From Elysia crispata (lineage: Eukaryota; Mollusca; Gastropoda; Plakobranchidae), in the NCBI GenBank assembly GCA_033675545.1, contig JAWDGP010004802.1:1-64000 (forward strand): a stretch of 64,000 nucleotides of DNA. Reading direction: 5' to 3'. Both the position numbers and the translations under genes were made by a program. The notes below the pieces were generated by a model. That model made no database searches and was not told where the DNA came from. It worked only from the letters and a program-made list of their open reading frames with translations. Shown one piece after another: positions 1 to 13,337 of the stretch. The number at the start of each line of letters is the position of its first letter. The first letter of the stretch is position 1.

Positions 1-189
1 TCTTACAGTCAGAAAAAAATGTTTGAATGATAGACAATCCAAGTGTGCAATGCTGATCTTGAATTATTCATCTGTTTTGCATTCTTTATAACTTTTCAGG
101 CTTAATCAGTCGGGCTATATCGCTGGATTCTTTGATAAAGCTTGTCGTTCCTACAGTATAATTATTCATGGAGACAGAGGCTGAAAACG

Positions 190-305
190 TGAGGCCCCAT
201 ACTCATCCACTGATGGCGGAGCTCGAACCCGGATTGGAACTTCTGCACAGATCTCATAAAATACGAGACAAGCGCGTGACTGTCACATGACCTGGGGCAT
301 TCTAA
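190..305 (-). repeat. tRNA-like SINE head
   Basis: Read on the minus strand, the segment contains a good pol III B box (GGGTTCGAGCTCC, near 210-222). A tRNA-like 5' part with a weak A box lies about 60 nt upstream. It sits in intron 3 of the leftmost TPMT-like gene. It may be a tRNA-derived SINE rather than a tRNA gene, since no acceptor-stem pairing is evident. By-eye call. Confidence 0.4.
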
Positions 306-350
306 CAACACCATTCTAGACATAACTAGGGAATCTTGTGAATGACTTGC

Positions 351-2336
351 CGTGAACACTTTTGCTGTGTCTCCGAATTTCGGTGCCGGCTGTTCTGTCC
401 AGTTCTGACCACTGTTAGACATGTATTTGGTCAGTGCCTGGAGCGCTATGTCCACTCCGACCACTTGCAGACCTTTGTCGGCCAACCTGGCATGGATAAA
501 CGACAAGGGGACTGGTAAATTTATGTGCACGCAGTTAAATACCTTTAAAACTTGCTGCCTATTGCATGTTCAGATAACATCTAAATTTCTCTGGTCAAAT
601 TACAGAAATAGCTGTTTTCCAATAATATCTCATTAAGACTAATCAGGAAGCAATTTGCATAGTAAAAAGCAAGATTCAAAGCTGCATCTCAAAATCTGAA
701 GATGCATCATAGCGATTTACTGCCCTAAGTTTCCTTCAAGCCAAGAGAGGGCTGATGGGATGTGAGCCGACGCCACCACCGTATGTCCAAGACAAGTATA
801 GAACTCTGCATCTCCTAATTTTCAATCCAAAGTACTATTATTTGCGCTATCTGGCGTATACAACAACTCAAAAACTAGAGCACCACTGACCACTAAATCC
901 CTGGTACTCAGGGATTTCATCCTTTTTGCTGGTAAGTCAATGCTCGATGCGGTGATCTCTTGAATTAATTAGAATCAAATTCGCCCCTATCATGCAGAAC
1001 GAAGCTTTAAATTCAAAGCTGGCAAACTTCTTTTTTAACATCAGTGCAGCTTGGGCTTTCAAATCCTCCCGAAAGGTTCCATAGAATTTGTGAAGAAGCA
1101 CTCCTCAGATGAGCGCATGAGGTATTTTCCTCAGCAGTAAGAATTACAATGAGAGGTTTTCAGTTTGACCCAAACTATATCCATAGCATTCATTCAGAAA
1201 CTTCAAGCAATGTATCTACATCTGCGTGGACTAGACCTTATGATTCAGAGAGTTAAAACCCAACTTTCATCCCTGACTTACCAGTTCATATCAACTGTCA
1301 TTCCACACATAGTCACCAGAACGTTCTTGGCTTTATCATCCGGGTTCAGTTTGGCAAAGTGCTTCATCAAAACACTGCGGAGAGAGGTACGGTTATGTGT
1401 TGGGAGGTACCGTACTGGGTTGTTGGCTTGGTTCTTAAGTTAGTCCCTACCTTTTATACCTCTTCCTCACCACTATGATTTCAGGTCTTTTAACATGCAG
1501 AGAAGCTTACGGTAGGTTGAGCTGGGCAATCCTGAAATAATCGTTCCTCAGTCGGTATCGAAACGGTTTTTTTTTTTTTGGCGAGTTTTGGGCTGCGTGC
1601 AATTCAAATTCAATTAATATGTGGAAAATGTTTAGAGAGACTGTAAGAAATCGATATATTTTTTTTAAAGAATCCTTTTCACATGTTTTATGACAATATT
1701 GATGATAAGGCAATATGTGCAAGACCAGCAATATTGACAAATAAAGCCTTCCATTTCCAACTGCCTTTGCAATTTATGAAAAAATTGCCTCCGCTCTTAT
1801 CAACGCCTCATCATTATTATCGTCACATTCACATCTGTAATCATTATTATCGTCATTATCACCACTATCTTCGTTAACATCATCATGATCATAATTTTTT
1901 TTATTATTATCGCTTTCAAAAACTTTTTTAATGATTCCTTTTCTCATTATATACTAATTACTTATTTTCACTAGGAAAGATCAATAGACAGACATATCGT
2001 AAGATCAATAGGTAGAGAGGTTTATGAACAGATAGATAGGTAGATGGATAAATTCATGAGGAAATAATTTTTGGGATTCAAATTTCACCAGCTGTTTCTT
2101 TGCAAGTTTTTTTTTTTATTTTTCTAAAAGAAGGCTAATATCTTTTGCTCCCATTTTACAAATACACCTTTTTTATTTCTACCTCTCTTAATCTTTACTT
2201 TCCGCTCCTATTCTTATCTCACTCTTTCTCTTTATCTCTATTTCTCTTACTTAATCTATATTATCCCTACTATTCTGTCTCTCCTTTCTTATTCTTTACT
2301 CTTCTCTTTATTTTACTCTATCTTTTCCTCTCTCTT

Positions 2337-2407
<71 letters not shown>

Positions 2408-2574
2408 TTCCCTTCCTCTTACCCAACTCAACTCCTAAACGATCATGCCCCACTGGTTTGCTCATCAGTTTGAACTCACCTGTGAACTTGTTGACGATGC
2501 CAGCGTGTCTTCCCTGTGTCATAAGCATCATCCCAATACACAACGTCGAGATCGGTGCTGCTGCACTGGTCCAT
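351..2574 (-). CDS. TPMT: TPMT-like methyltransferase, copy 3 (exons 1-3, cut by window edge)
   Basis: Partial gene for a thiopurine S-methyltransferase-like protein, a class I SAM-dependent methyltransferase. Exons read on the minus strand are exon 1 2574-2480 (ATG at 2574), exon 2 1374-1282 and exon 3 486-351. Lengths of 95, 93 and 136 nt equal those of the plus-strand copy at 18441, and splice phases agree (2, 2, 0). Exon 1 encodes the YWDDAY...TGKTRWH segment. Exon 2 ends in MCGMTVDMNW, the counterpart of the TPMT SAM-binding LCGK..EMKW motif. Exon 3 carries LADKGLQVVGVDIA, the usual ADRG..VVGVEIS strand-helix. Donors are GT except after exon 3, where the sequence is TTCACG|gcaagt, so a GC-AG intron is predicted. 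Exons 4-8 must lie left of base 1. No stop or frameshift is seen in the three exons. Family assignment is strong; the substrate is unknown. Confidence 0.85.
2341..2402. repeat. (CT)n microsatellite
   Basis: About 30 uninterrupted CT units following a pyrimidine-rich stretch from 2160. It lies about 80 bp past the exon 1 donor, inside intron 1 of the leftmost TPMT-like gene. Confidence 0.97.
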
Positions 2575-4902
2575 GCTGGCTCTGTGTGCAGGACACACAA
2601 CACACAGTTACAGCGTAAAAATGGATAGAAGATACTGCTTCACATCAAAGATTCTTTCAGATGGCGGTCATAACGTCTCGTCGTATAATAATTGTTTTCA
2701 AAACTTGCGAAACTGACTTGTTGTAGCACTATGGTTTCAAAGATGAACAATGGATTTGGATTTCTTGATTGTTGAATTTGAAACGTAAGAAAAATCTGGG
2801 AATCTCTTATTCAGACGAAAAACTAAGATTTAAAAAAATTTAGAAAACCATTTAGTTGAAGAATTAGTAGACTAGTCTTTATACGATTATTTAGTTCAAG
2901 GAGATGACTCTGTGATTGTCCCCCACGAAAAGTTGTCAACAGCCTTCAGTTTTGTCGTTTCCTAGGAATATGAGCACTCCTTAACTGTTGGCTTGAAACG
3001 AGTATAAATTGTTTTTTCTATGGAATAAAAGATTGAGTTGCATTCGCTGCAGGTGTGTGATGCAGACACAATTTTTGCTTATGTTTGAAACCAGAAAAGC
3101 AATGTTAGATCTAGCAACTTGCAAAAACCTAACGTCTCACCTCGACATAATTTTTACTAATAATTATGAACAATCCATAATAAATTTCCACTTTAAGCCT
3201 ATTTCTGCATACGAAAGCTTTGCTAAATTCGTCTTAACGTGCTTTGCTTTCACAGTATAAACGTTTTTACCTTCTTATGCTCAACATCCATTTTGATACC
3301 AGAACAAAAGCGACTAATACTAGACTGAAAAATAAACTGAACAGGGCACTTTGCAATGAGCGGAGAAAGAGAAAGTGAGTATCTTTTGGGCAGCTTTGTT
3401 CAAGGTGTGGTGGTCAGCTGCAATTCTCAAGCATCACAACGTCGCACTGGCGATTTTCGGGCATTTCACAACCCGTCGGTACTCAGTGGGCTTGATGGTT
3501 ACAATCTAGATCTAGATAGAGAGTAGGTCCATCTGTTTCGATTATGAGTGTGTTGGTCCACTAACCTATCAAGAGAAACAGCTTCTTCCCACCCCCACTT
3601 TACGCCCCAAAAATCCTTTCTTAAATTTGATTGATTTATCCGATCAAGGCTTGATAATTTATTTATCTCGCGAGGTAGCGATTCTGACCAGATTCAGTGG
3701 CAGCCAAGGGCTTCCTCACCAGCTTATTAGTTGCTTCTGGACCGCTTCTCAATCTCCAGGTGGTGGTCACATTCTGCTGTAAATTAATAATTTTTCACCA
3801 AAAGATAGTTTTAGTGATATTTTCAACCTCAAGAGCTCTAGATCTACATAACTCGCTTCCAAAGCTCAACAAGCTCGAAATCAGTGATGTCTCGGGCTGT
3901 ACTGAAGAGTCGGATATCTCACCTATTATCTAGATCTGCTTGCCAGTGGGGCGGTTCTGGGTTCGACTCCCGAAATGAAATAACTTTTTTAATGGTGCTG
4001 GTAAAATCTCATGTATAAACAGTGTACCCGGGGCGGGAAAACTACATGTCAATGTATTTGCAGAGGTTGTAATGGCAGCAAGACAGCTATTAGTAGAAGT
4101 AATCATTGCATAAAGGAATCGGAGAAATATGGAAATTGTAAATCAGAGATATTATCTTTATCACTTTTATGTCTTCCGCTTGGTTGAGAAGTAAATTTCT
4201 ACTAAAAACAGTCTACTCACCGGCGAAATACATAATATTTTCACATCTCGAGGCCTCGGAAAATGTGAAGAAAAAATTTATTTACCTAAAATGGTTGTCT
4301 TGCTTCATTTTGGGAAGTATTAGACACCGCCACATTCATTTTTTTCATATGTGTAAATAAATGCGTGTGTTCTTGCAGGAGTCGCACCATCCTATCAACT
4401 CTTGTAATGCACTAATACAGGCAGGCCAATCTTCCCGGCACGAGTAAAATTATTTTTTTTATCAGGCATGTACAATGGAGCACCATATTCATATAAATAA
4501 AAAAAAATTCTAAGTCTGAACATATCTTGAACTGATGGCTGAAATGACAATGCCTAGTCAGTCTAATTTAGAATGGCTCGTCTTGATTTCTGTCTATGAC
4601 TGTAAATTCTGTCAAATTCGTGGGATAATACTATGTATGGCTGAATTTTACCCTTATATGTGATGTATATAGTATAACATAGAACTGTTACGGAAATGTT
4701 AACAGCTATCATCAGAAGAAGCTTAACTGGACGAGTTCTGACAAGCTGACTTTAGAAAAAGTAAAAACGATCTAAAACAATTTGAAAGTGTGGTTTAGAT
4801 ACCTAAGGACTGATCAGAGTTTGGAAATTCTTTAAGTTTTATCCATACGATTTTTTGAGGAGAACCACTAATTGCTTGACTCACAGTACTCTATCAGAAA
4901 AT
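2575..4902. other. Intergenic spacer, no gene recognised
   Basis: Region upstream of the leftmost TPMT-like gene. Only short ORFs without recognisable domains are present. A pol III B-box-like sequence (GGTTCGACTCC) occurs near 3959, without a convincing A box, so it may be the tail of an old SINE. The first few hundred bases above 2574 probably contain the TPMT promoter, but no TATA box stands out. Confidence 0.5.
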
Positions 4903-5366
4903 AAGACATGAAATTTCTGCGGGTGAAATACTCAGACAGCACTACTTACTTGGCTACTAAAAGACCTGAAATTTCTGCGGGTGAAATACTCAGACAGCAC
5001 TACTTACTTGGCTACTAAAAGACCTGAAATTTCTGCGGGTGAAATACTCAGACAGCACTACTTACTTGGCTACTAAAAGACCTGAAATTTCTGCGGGTGA
5101 AATACTCAGACAGCACTACTTACTTGGCTACTAAAAGACCTGAAATTTCTGCGGGTGAAATACTCAGACAGCACTACTTACTTGGCTACTAAAAGACCTG
5201 AAATTTCTGCGGGTGAAATACTCAGACAGCACTACTTACTTGGCTACTAAAAGACCTGAAATTTCTGCGGGTGAAATACTCAGACAGCACTACTTACTTG
5301 GCTACTAAAAGACCTGAAATTTCTGCGGGTGAAATACTCAGACAGCACTACTTACTTGGCTACTAA
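4903..5366. repeat. 58-bp minisatellite, 8 copies
   Basis: Eight head-to-tail copies of a 58-bp unit. The shared core ctcagacagcactact starts at 4931, 4989, 5047, 5105, 5163, 5221, 5279 and 5337. By eye the copies are identical except for one base in the first (acatg for acctg). There are no spacers, so this is not a CRISPR array. It is followed 100 bp later by a CT microsatellite. Near-perfect homogeneity suggests recent expansion, or collapse or copying in assembly. Confidence 0.97.
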
Positions 5367-5460
5367 AAGAACGCGGAATAATTGTCCCAGAGTATTTATA
5401 GCGTGTAAAACATGATGGAGACTAGGGGAGGCCACGGAACGTAAATCTTGGTCACCTAAT

Positions 5461-5462
<2 letters not shown>

Positions 5463-5556
<94 letters not shown>
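5463..5556. repeat. (CT)n microsatellite
   Basis: About 47 uninterrupted CT units. Confidence 0.97.
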
Positions 5557-5557
<1 letters not shown>

Positions 5558-7616
5558 GCAAATTGTAAAAGCTTGATCTGTATCAGAGGCATCAGAAAAA
5601 ACGTGTTGCCAGTACTAAGTGGGACTTCCAGCTTAATAAATTTACACCTTATCAGTGTACTCAGTGCTGTTCCTCTTCACGGTTGACCTCTCTGTGCTCT
5701 AAATGTTTATTCCAAGTCGTGGCTGGAAGATGCGATGAAAACAAGATAAACCTTAATGGTGAGAGGTTCGAAACAAAGGAACTTTTGAAAGCAAGCACAA
5801 ACAAAAAGGACAGTAGTAAATGGTGACTTATCCCTGCAAACCTAAGAATTTTGCCGCCTTGACATGATAACAGCTTACAAAATGGTTGGCTCGCAACAGT
5901 TGTTTTTTAATTATTTGATAATCTTACTGTATGATAAAAGTAATTTTTATACAAATATTGAACAAAATTAAATGGAATTGTATAGGATCTAATCCTCTGA
6001 CTTAGAAAATCCAGGTCGTCTTATACGCCTTTACACGACAAGTTTTATCAGGTCAAGTGGTGTCTCTCTAGAGGTAAGCAAGGAAGACAGAAAAGAACAC
6101 CAGGCACCCAGCGCCATGTACTCCTCCTAGATAAACTAAGATGGTGCAAATTTCATTATCTTCGATCCTGCATGCACAATTTTCGGAAGAATACAAGTTT
6201 CTCTGTCGAATGCAAAAAGCAAGAGTAGATTAAATAATCCAAAGATTATAAGATTATCAATAATTATTCTATGTTATGTTTACAATCCATGATCTCTTGA
6301 GATATTTATTAATCAATTGCAACCACTGGGAGAGGTGCAGATAGACTAATGCCTGTTACAAGCACTTTGTTGATGCTCCCAGAGCAAGAGGCAATGGCCA
6401 TTTAGGAGTTAGCAACTTTTTGTCAAACTTTGTAATAAAATGTGTCTTAATCCAGGTGCAGACATTCTATTTTTGATCATTTTTTTTTATTAATAGAAAT
6501 ATTTAAATGACAATATAGAAATACAAAAATATTTAATACTGAATTGGATGATTAGTACATTGTAAAAGCCCACCCACCTACACACACACAATGTATGCAA
6601 TGAAAGAATTTTAAACAACCGGTGTAATATATTCTATTTCAAACCGCTTGCAGATAAGACTAAGGTTGCATAATAAAAAAAAATTAGGTCAATGAAGCTG
6701 AAAAGGTATGTCAAACATTTTAATTTACATATCACTAGTTGCGACGAACAAAAAACTTTCATAACAATATTCCACTGATGTCTAAAAAATGACACTCGCA
6801 TTAATGCTTATTTATAAAATTTAAAGTACAGGTTATTCATGTGTGTGGAGGTTTGTTTTCGGTTTTGTCTTTGCTTTTGTTCTGGGTTTTTTTTACATTG
6901 AGGAGGGCGTGGGTGATGAGGGAGCGGGGGAAAAGAGTGAGGGTGAGGGAGTGGGGGTGGAGAGTAATGAGGAGAATTTATATTAAAAGAAAAAAAACAC
7001 CTGGCAGCTTGAGATGACTCTAAGCCTAGGTCTTATTACCCCACATGTAGAAATAAATAATTTAAGAAAGTAATATAAACTGAGACCAGTATCGACCAAA
7101 AACTCTCTTTTTTATGATATAAAGATCGTGTTGAAATGGTTGGATTGGGAACGTCGTAAGAAATCTGCGAGATTTTATTGTTATGACATAAACTCTGGCA
7201 CAGTCATGAAACAGTTACAAACTTGAAATTGCTAAGTTCGTTGTTTTACAGATTTGATATTTTTGTTCACTTTGATTATTTTTTCAATTATTCCCATGCA
7301 CCGGGTTGATACAATATTAAAATCAAAACAAGGGCACCAGTTCAATAGTCTTAACTCTTTTCTGTTTTGATCTTTTCAGCTGTTTCGGCTGAAGGTGTTT
7401 GCAGCCACTTCTTCCCGTTACAATAATAGCAGAGATAGGTCATTGGTCGCCCTATCAAGAAGATTCCTAAAAATGCAATTATCTCTTTGAATTCAGAATG
7501 ATGGATGAAAAAAAATCCTCTCAGTTTCTCTTTCTTCTTTTCTTTATCTTTCTAACCCTTTCTCTTTCTCTCAATTCATCCATCTCTTACTGTTCCTTAA
7601 ACTCTTCCTTGCTTTT

Positions 7617-7694
<78 letters not shown>

Positions 7695-8326
7695 TTCTTT
7701 CCCATCCTAACTCTGTTTCTTTCCTTTCTCTCTCTTTCTCTATAGCTCTCTATCTCGATTGATGCGTCAAAACATACAACACCCAACACTTACAGCAGAG
7801 ACACCGATACAATTGATCATCTTGACCTTGACAAGATCGGAGCCAATCAGAAACAGCAGGTTCTGTTTTATTTCTTTCTCTCTTTTTCCACAGTATAAAA
7901 CTTGGAATCGCTCACATAGCATCAGTAAAGAGAATTCAGTTATCGAGGTCTATTATTATATCAATTATATAAAAAGGGAGTAAGGAAAAAAGAAACGATT
8001 CAATTATATTATTCTTCGGAGTGCACGACTGTTAAAACCTAAGTCATTTAGGGGAAAAATACCTGTAAACAAAAAAACCATTACAAAAATGAACAAACAA
8101 ATAGTCCAACTTATTGCATAAAAACTCCCGAACTAGCATGATGTTGTTGAAATGTATTCCAGATGTTTGCTAAAGAATCAAGAAAATAACAGGATAATAA
8201 TTAATAGGGTGTGATCAGTAGATGGTCTAAATTCCAAATTTATAGATGTCTTATATTAACAATATTGAGCTAAATGCATTCGCATTTTGGAGCCACTCTC
8301 ATTATATTTTTTTGAAGGACAGTGGT
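5557..8326. other. Intergenic spacer, no gene recognised
   Basis: AT-rich sequence with short ORFs lacking domains. It holds a G-rich purine stretch at about 6900-6975 and a CT microsatellite at 7620-7689. Nothing else could be assigned. Confidence 0.5.
7620..7689. repeat. (CT)n microsatellite
   Basis: About 35 CT units within a longer pyrimidine-rich tract (7515-7750). Confidence 0.96.
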
Positions 8327-8947
8327 TGTAACAGATTTGACTATCTGTTTGGCTCCGATTGAAATATAAAATCCAATCACACGAGTCGTCTGTAGAAAAT
8401 AAGGCCGAGATTCATTTGTACTCATGAAGAAGAGATTGACTGACGACTGACTGACTGGCTAGAGGTTGACTCATTACTGACTGACCAGCAATATTTCGAC
8501 TCTTATTTATACTAAGTCTAATCGATCCATCTAGGAAAAAAAGGATTAAGCTTATAATAACCCATACGAGAATATTCTCAATACAACGCGATGTGAAGTG
8601 CGCCCTAAAAATAGCAAGCAATCAGAACAAAGGTGGTTACGTAGGAAATTATCGATGTCCAATCAAATCAGTGTTAACGAAGAGTAGTCAAATTATGCTA
8701 GGATCAAGTGGGAGATTCGAGAAGAATCGAAACAACACTAGTACAAGGATTTTTTTCTCACAGTGTAAATTTCGTTCAACAGAAAAGACCCAGTTCTTAG
8801 GCTATAAATGCAAATATTACACAACTGGATAAAACGATATCAACATAGATAAACGTCGATCCGCTACGGTACCCAAAAATTACACACTTGTACGGTATGA
8901 GGGAGTGAGTTAAAATCTTAGATCAAATTACAACACAATACACTGCA
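8327..8947. mobile_element. Solo LTR with 5-bp target-site duplication
   Basis: Starts TGTAACAG and ends ACTGCA. It is flanked by the 5-bp direct repeat GTGGT at 8322-8326 and 8948-8952. Its sequence aligns by eye over most of its length with the two LTR remnants of the gypsy element at 16597-18306. Shared blocks include the start TGTAACAGATTTGA, a middle block around ATAGCAA.CAATCA.AACAAAGG, and GTTCTTAGGCT near the end. With no internal region between two copies, it is best read as a solo LTR left by LTR-LTR recombination. Confidence 0.8.
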
Positions 8948-8952
8948 GTGGT

Positions 8953-11272
8953 TTACTTTTCATAGTCAGAGCAAAGAAAGTAAAGCGATTTTCTTGAAAC
9001 GAAGCTACAATTAATATTTGTCCAGACTTTCAAAATCGAAATTGCATGGGAAGCGTTATTGTTTTCAGGTAATCTAGTTTTAAATTAAGTATTTAATATC
9101 GCAATGTTTCATTGTGGTGCTTTCTATAATGATCGTCTTCCCGTCTCGATTGCTTTCTAATACCATCTACAGTCTGTATTGACGAGACGATTAGAAACAG
9201 TTTGATTATTAAATCGGTTATCTGCAGGAAGTCAATGAATTTTATTTTGTCTGATGGGAGAAAAAAACTTCACAATTACGTTACCCAGAACCCGCTCAAC
9301 TTACAAACAAAGATGCGGCCTTGCATTAAATCTAATAAAGGTTTGCAGCAACTTACCCGAGTCTGTGAGATATGCGATATTCCCGCAGTAATATTATCCA
9401 AGACGCAATACAATTTTCGACAAGTCACCTTCTCAACTTAAACTATTTACTACAATACAAGAATCCAAGTCTGTCTCACGAATAATTGTAATTCACAGTC
9501 AACGGCACAGTCTCGCCAGCTACTCCAGAATGCGACTGACCATGGGTCTTCCTGAGACCAACCAACTTGTAAACTATTCCCATAGTCGGCATTGTCTCCT
9601 CCCAAACAGTCCCCCACCTCTCGTCCAAAACTGCGCTACGAAGGTCAACGCTGACCGATAAACAGAATTTCTCCCACTTCCAAGTTTTGGGAGTAAAAAA
9701 AGACCGACATGGCACAAAGAAATAAATCGTTGTATTGTCGTGAATGTACTTTCTCCGGATCAAAGATAACCAAAGTTTCCAAAAAAAAATTCTGAACCTT
9801 TCCAAAATACAATGGTGTTTTGTGGATTTTTTTTCTTTTTTTTTTTTTGGTGTTGTAGTTTGTTTTATTTTTTCTATAATTTTGATTTCACAAGCTTTGC
9901 GGTGCTGTATTCTCCTACGCTGCGCCTCTCCTCACGTCATCATGCAGAGAAATGATGCATAGATACATTAAATTTGAAGTTTGTCTTCTCTATAAAAATG
10001 TCTTCTTGGTATTGTCAGGAAAATTTTTCAAGTTTCGTGATAACACACTTTCGGCTCATGTTTAGTTTTCATAAAATCCAGTCCGTTTTAGACAGTAACC
10101 TGAAGACTGTAAAGAGAAGACTATTGTTTCTAGGTGTCGTGAGAATCCTGTAGGAAATTGACCACAGAATATGTAAGCTTATTTATAGAGCATGTCTTTC
10201 CCTCAAATTGTGAAGGATTACCTGGGCAAACTAAATCTAAATCATATAGATACTCTAAAGAGAGTGGATAAGTTAAGCCACTAAATACATTAAATCCAGA
10301 GAGCAGGCGAAACACGCTTCACCCCCCAGTGAACACAGGTCTTTCTATCTCTATTGATGTTCTTAATAATAGTTACATTATAAAAAAATATAGGGCTCTA
10401 GTGAAGTAAGTTAGGCGGAATAAGCATTAGGGCTGATTGGATCATGGACAAAAGAGAAAAAGTACTCATGAAGTGTTGTTTAAACGCAGAGAAGCCAAAA
10501 CATCAAAGCTTATAAGATGTGGCTTTTTCTTCGAACGTATAACTATGTATATCAGAAGTATGAGAGCAATAAGAATGTGAAAAAACATCAACTGGAAAAG
10601 AAACAAGCCAAACCAAACTCTCGTTCACTCGAAACATCATTCGTCGCATTTCTTTTCAGCTGTTATATTAAAACGTCAGCTCTCCAGGACAGGAAACATA
10701 GCAAGACAAAGTATGGTGGCCTAATCATCTTCTTTTTTGGTTTTTAATTAATGCACACATATTTTCTAAGCTACACGAATCTCTGGTTTTGTTGGTTTTA
10801 TTATCTACATGTATTTTGAAACACTTCGCCTTTATTCGAGTTTTTCACTTATCTTTTTTTAACCTTTTAATTCGTCGCTCAGATCGACACTGGCCAGCAG
10901 TCCCTGATGACGATACTGCGGGCGATCGATAGATTTTTTTTTTCTTTAAGTAGGCCTTGTCAGTGAAAGGAATAGATGTACCAGTGTCGATACACTTGAT
11001 TATCCTATGAGACTGGAGTTAAGATGTTTCTGGTCTCAGTCCAACAGGCATGGTTCACAGCGCATGTGCAACAGCTAGCACACTATACATCATATTCTGG
11101 ATAAATAGTTTTCAACTAAGCACGTGACGTTAAGACTAACTTATTCGAGGATGGTATGAAAAGTTACTTTTGTAATTACATTTATTTTCATCAAATCGTC
11201 ACATGATAGCTGTTAATATCAGAGGTTAATGACCCGTTCCTTAATCTGTGCTTGGTACCGAGCAATAGAGAA

Positions 11273-11278
<6 letters not shown>
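8953..11278. other. Intergenic spacer, no gene recognised
   Basis: No host gene seen. The segment 9440-9740 has a short block (ACGCTGACCGATAAACAGAA) resembling ACGCCGACCGACGAACAGAA near 40762. That could reflect a dispersed repeat, but boundaries could not be found. Confidence 0.4.
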
Positions 11279-11323
<45 letters not shown>

Positions 11324-11757
11324 TTCTTTCTCTCTCTCTATCTTTCACTCTCTCTCTCTCTCCCTCTCTCTCACTCATTCTGTCTCCCTCTCTATCTCTC
11401 TCTCTTTCTTTCTCTCTATATATATATTTCTCTCTTTCTCTCTCTGTCTCTCTCTATCTTTCTCTCTCTCTATTTTTCTCTGTCTCTCTATCTTTCTCTC
11501 TCTCTATCTATCTTTCTCTCTCTCTCCATCTTTCTCTCTCTCCCTATCTCTCACTCACTCTGTCTCCCTTTCCATCTCTCTCTTTCTTTCTCTCTTTCTC
11601 TCTATCTTTCTCTCTCTCTCTATCTTTCTCTCTCTCTCCCTCTCTTTCACTTACTCTGTCTCCCTCTCTATCTCTCTCTTTCTTTCTCTCTTTCTCTCCA
11701 TCTTTCTCTCTCTCTCTATCTTTCTCTCTCTCTCCCTCTCTCTCTCACTCACTCTGT

Positions 11758-11829
<72 letters not shown>

Positions 11830-11832
11830 GAC
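11279..11832. repeat. Long imperfect CT/CTTT satellite-like tract
   Basis: About 550 bp of pyrimidine repeat. Pure CT runs alternate with CTTT and CTAT variants and recurring CACTCACTCTGTCTCCCT-type blocks, indicating a higher-order repeat of about 115 bp within the array. Long S/L-rich translations across it are artefacts. Confidence 0.93.
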
Positions 11833-12225
11833 TTGACTTGACCTGACCCAATTTAACTTTTAGGTCTTGTGAACGTTTACAGACCTATTAGTACAAAAAA
11901 TTTGCGATACGTTAGATGACGCTCCAGGAGAGTTTACCTGCCTTGATCTTCTGAACCTCTTAAACCAAAGCTTGAAGTGATAAATTGGTTAGTGAAAACC
12001 TCGCTCTACTCTATAAACGGACTATTGAAGCTGAAATTTGCCTGCTTTCTGCAGGATATGTATGCTCAATATAATTTACACTTAAAATCTTGTCTAGATC
12101 TAAATTTCCTAACTGGCAGTTGATTAAGTTTTAGTTTGGCCACAAAATCACCCTACTTTTATGAAATCATGTACCTGTATGTATGTATGTATGAATGTCT
12201 TTCTGTCTGTCTGCTTGTCTCCCTC

Positions 12226-12326
<101 letters not shown>

Positions 12327-12459
12327 ACTCTCTCAGACTACTTGAGTTATTGCCGAAATTTTCTAGGAATGGGTGACATCACCTATAAACTTTACTTCAT
12401 GGTGTTTTATACATAATTATCCAAATTCACTTCCATTTGCGTCTGAAAGAGAGAAGCAG

Positions 12460-12884
12460 AGGTACGCTGGGGGAGAGAGAGAGGAGGGGAATAGTGAGAC
12501 AGAGAAGAATAAAGAGGTAAGGTGAGAGTCAGATGGGGAGAGATTGGAGATCAAGGAATGGAGAGAAAGTAAGGAAGTTAGACAAAGAAAGAGAAGGAAA
12601 AAGTGAATAGACTGAGGGGAGAAGTGAGACATAGAGGCAGGAGAAAAAGAAGAGAGGAATAGCCAAAGAAGAGGAATATGAGAAATAGACAGGGAGAAAG
12701 AGAGGGATGGTTTGAAAAGTGTAACAGAGGTCGAGTGAGAGGGAGAGAAACAGAGAGAAATAAAGAAAGATGCAATTAGAGACAAATATGGAGACAGAGA
12801 AATAGAGCTCAAAGAGAGACAAGAGGATATCACTAGAGGCATACAGGGAAATTGAAAATCAGAGCTAGCTATTGAAAGAGGAAC

Positions 12885-12937
<53 letters not shown>

Positions 12938-12960
12938 CAGAGAAAGAGAGGGAGAGAGAG
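12460..12960. repeat. Purine-rich GA tract with (GA)n core
   Basis: About 500 bp of degenerate GA/GGA/GAAA sequence ending in a pure GA run at 12886-12933. It is complementary in composition to the CT tract at 11279-11832, which lies about 600 bp to the left. Confidence 0.9.
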
Positions 12961-13337
12961 ATGTATTGTGCTCCACAGATGCCATTCTTGTCTCTTTATT
13001 TCTCCTACATCGGCTTTTTCAAGAATTATTTTTACCTGTTTAGGTCTAGATACTAAGTAAAGATAGATAAGTGGGTGCATATATCTGAATCATGTAAGTA
13101 AAAAAAAAACAGATATCAAGACCATTAAATTTTAAAACCTTTTTATTACACACACACACATACATACCCCAGCCCCGGCAAAAAAGCGCGAAAATCCCGT
13201 TCGTAGAATAGGTTTGCCAGCTTGTGACGACGACAATTCCCTGTGACAAGATGTTAAAATAATTATGTCAAAAAAAACCATAAAATATTATATCTCGGTA
13301 CGCAATCCGCACATCTGAGACATATTTTGAGAATCTC

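Noticed and set aside
162..350. Extension of TPMT copy 3 exon 3 beyond 351 as coding sequence
   Set aside because: The frame stays open, but exon length in both complete copies is exactly 136 nt, a GC donor sits at the equivalent position, and the following sequence looks like a tRNA-like SINE.
3940..3990. tRNA gene suggested by GGTTCGACTCC
   Set aside because: No A box at the right distance and no acceptor or anticodon stems could be formed by eye.
4903..5366. Possible CRISPR array
   Set aside because: The 58-bp units are contiguous with no unique spacers, there are no cas genes, and the genome is eukaryotic.
9476..9805. Minus-strand frame of 109 codons
   Set aside because: No recognisable domain, no splice partners. 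A short resemblance to 40740-40790 suggests repeat DNA, but the evidence was too weak to define an element.
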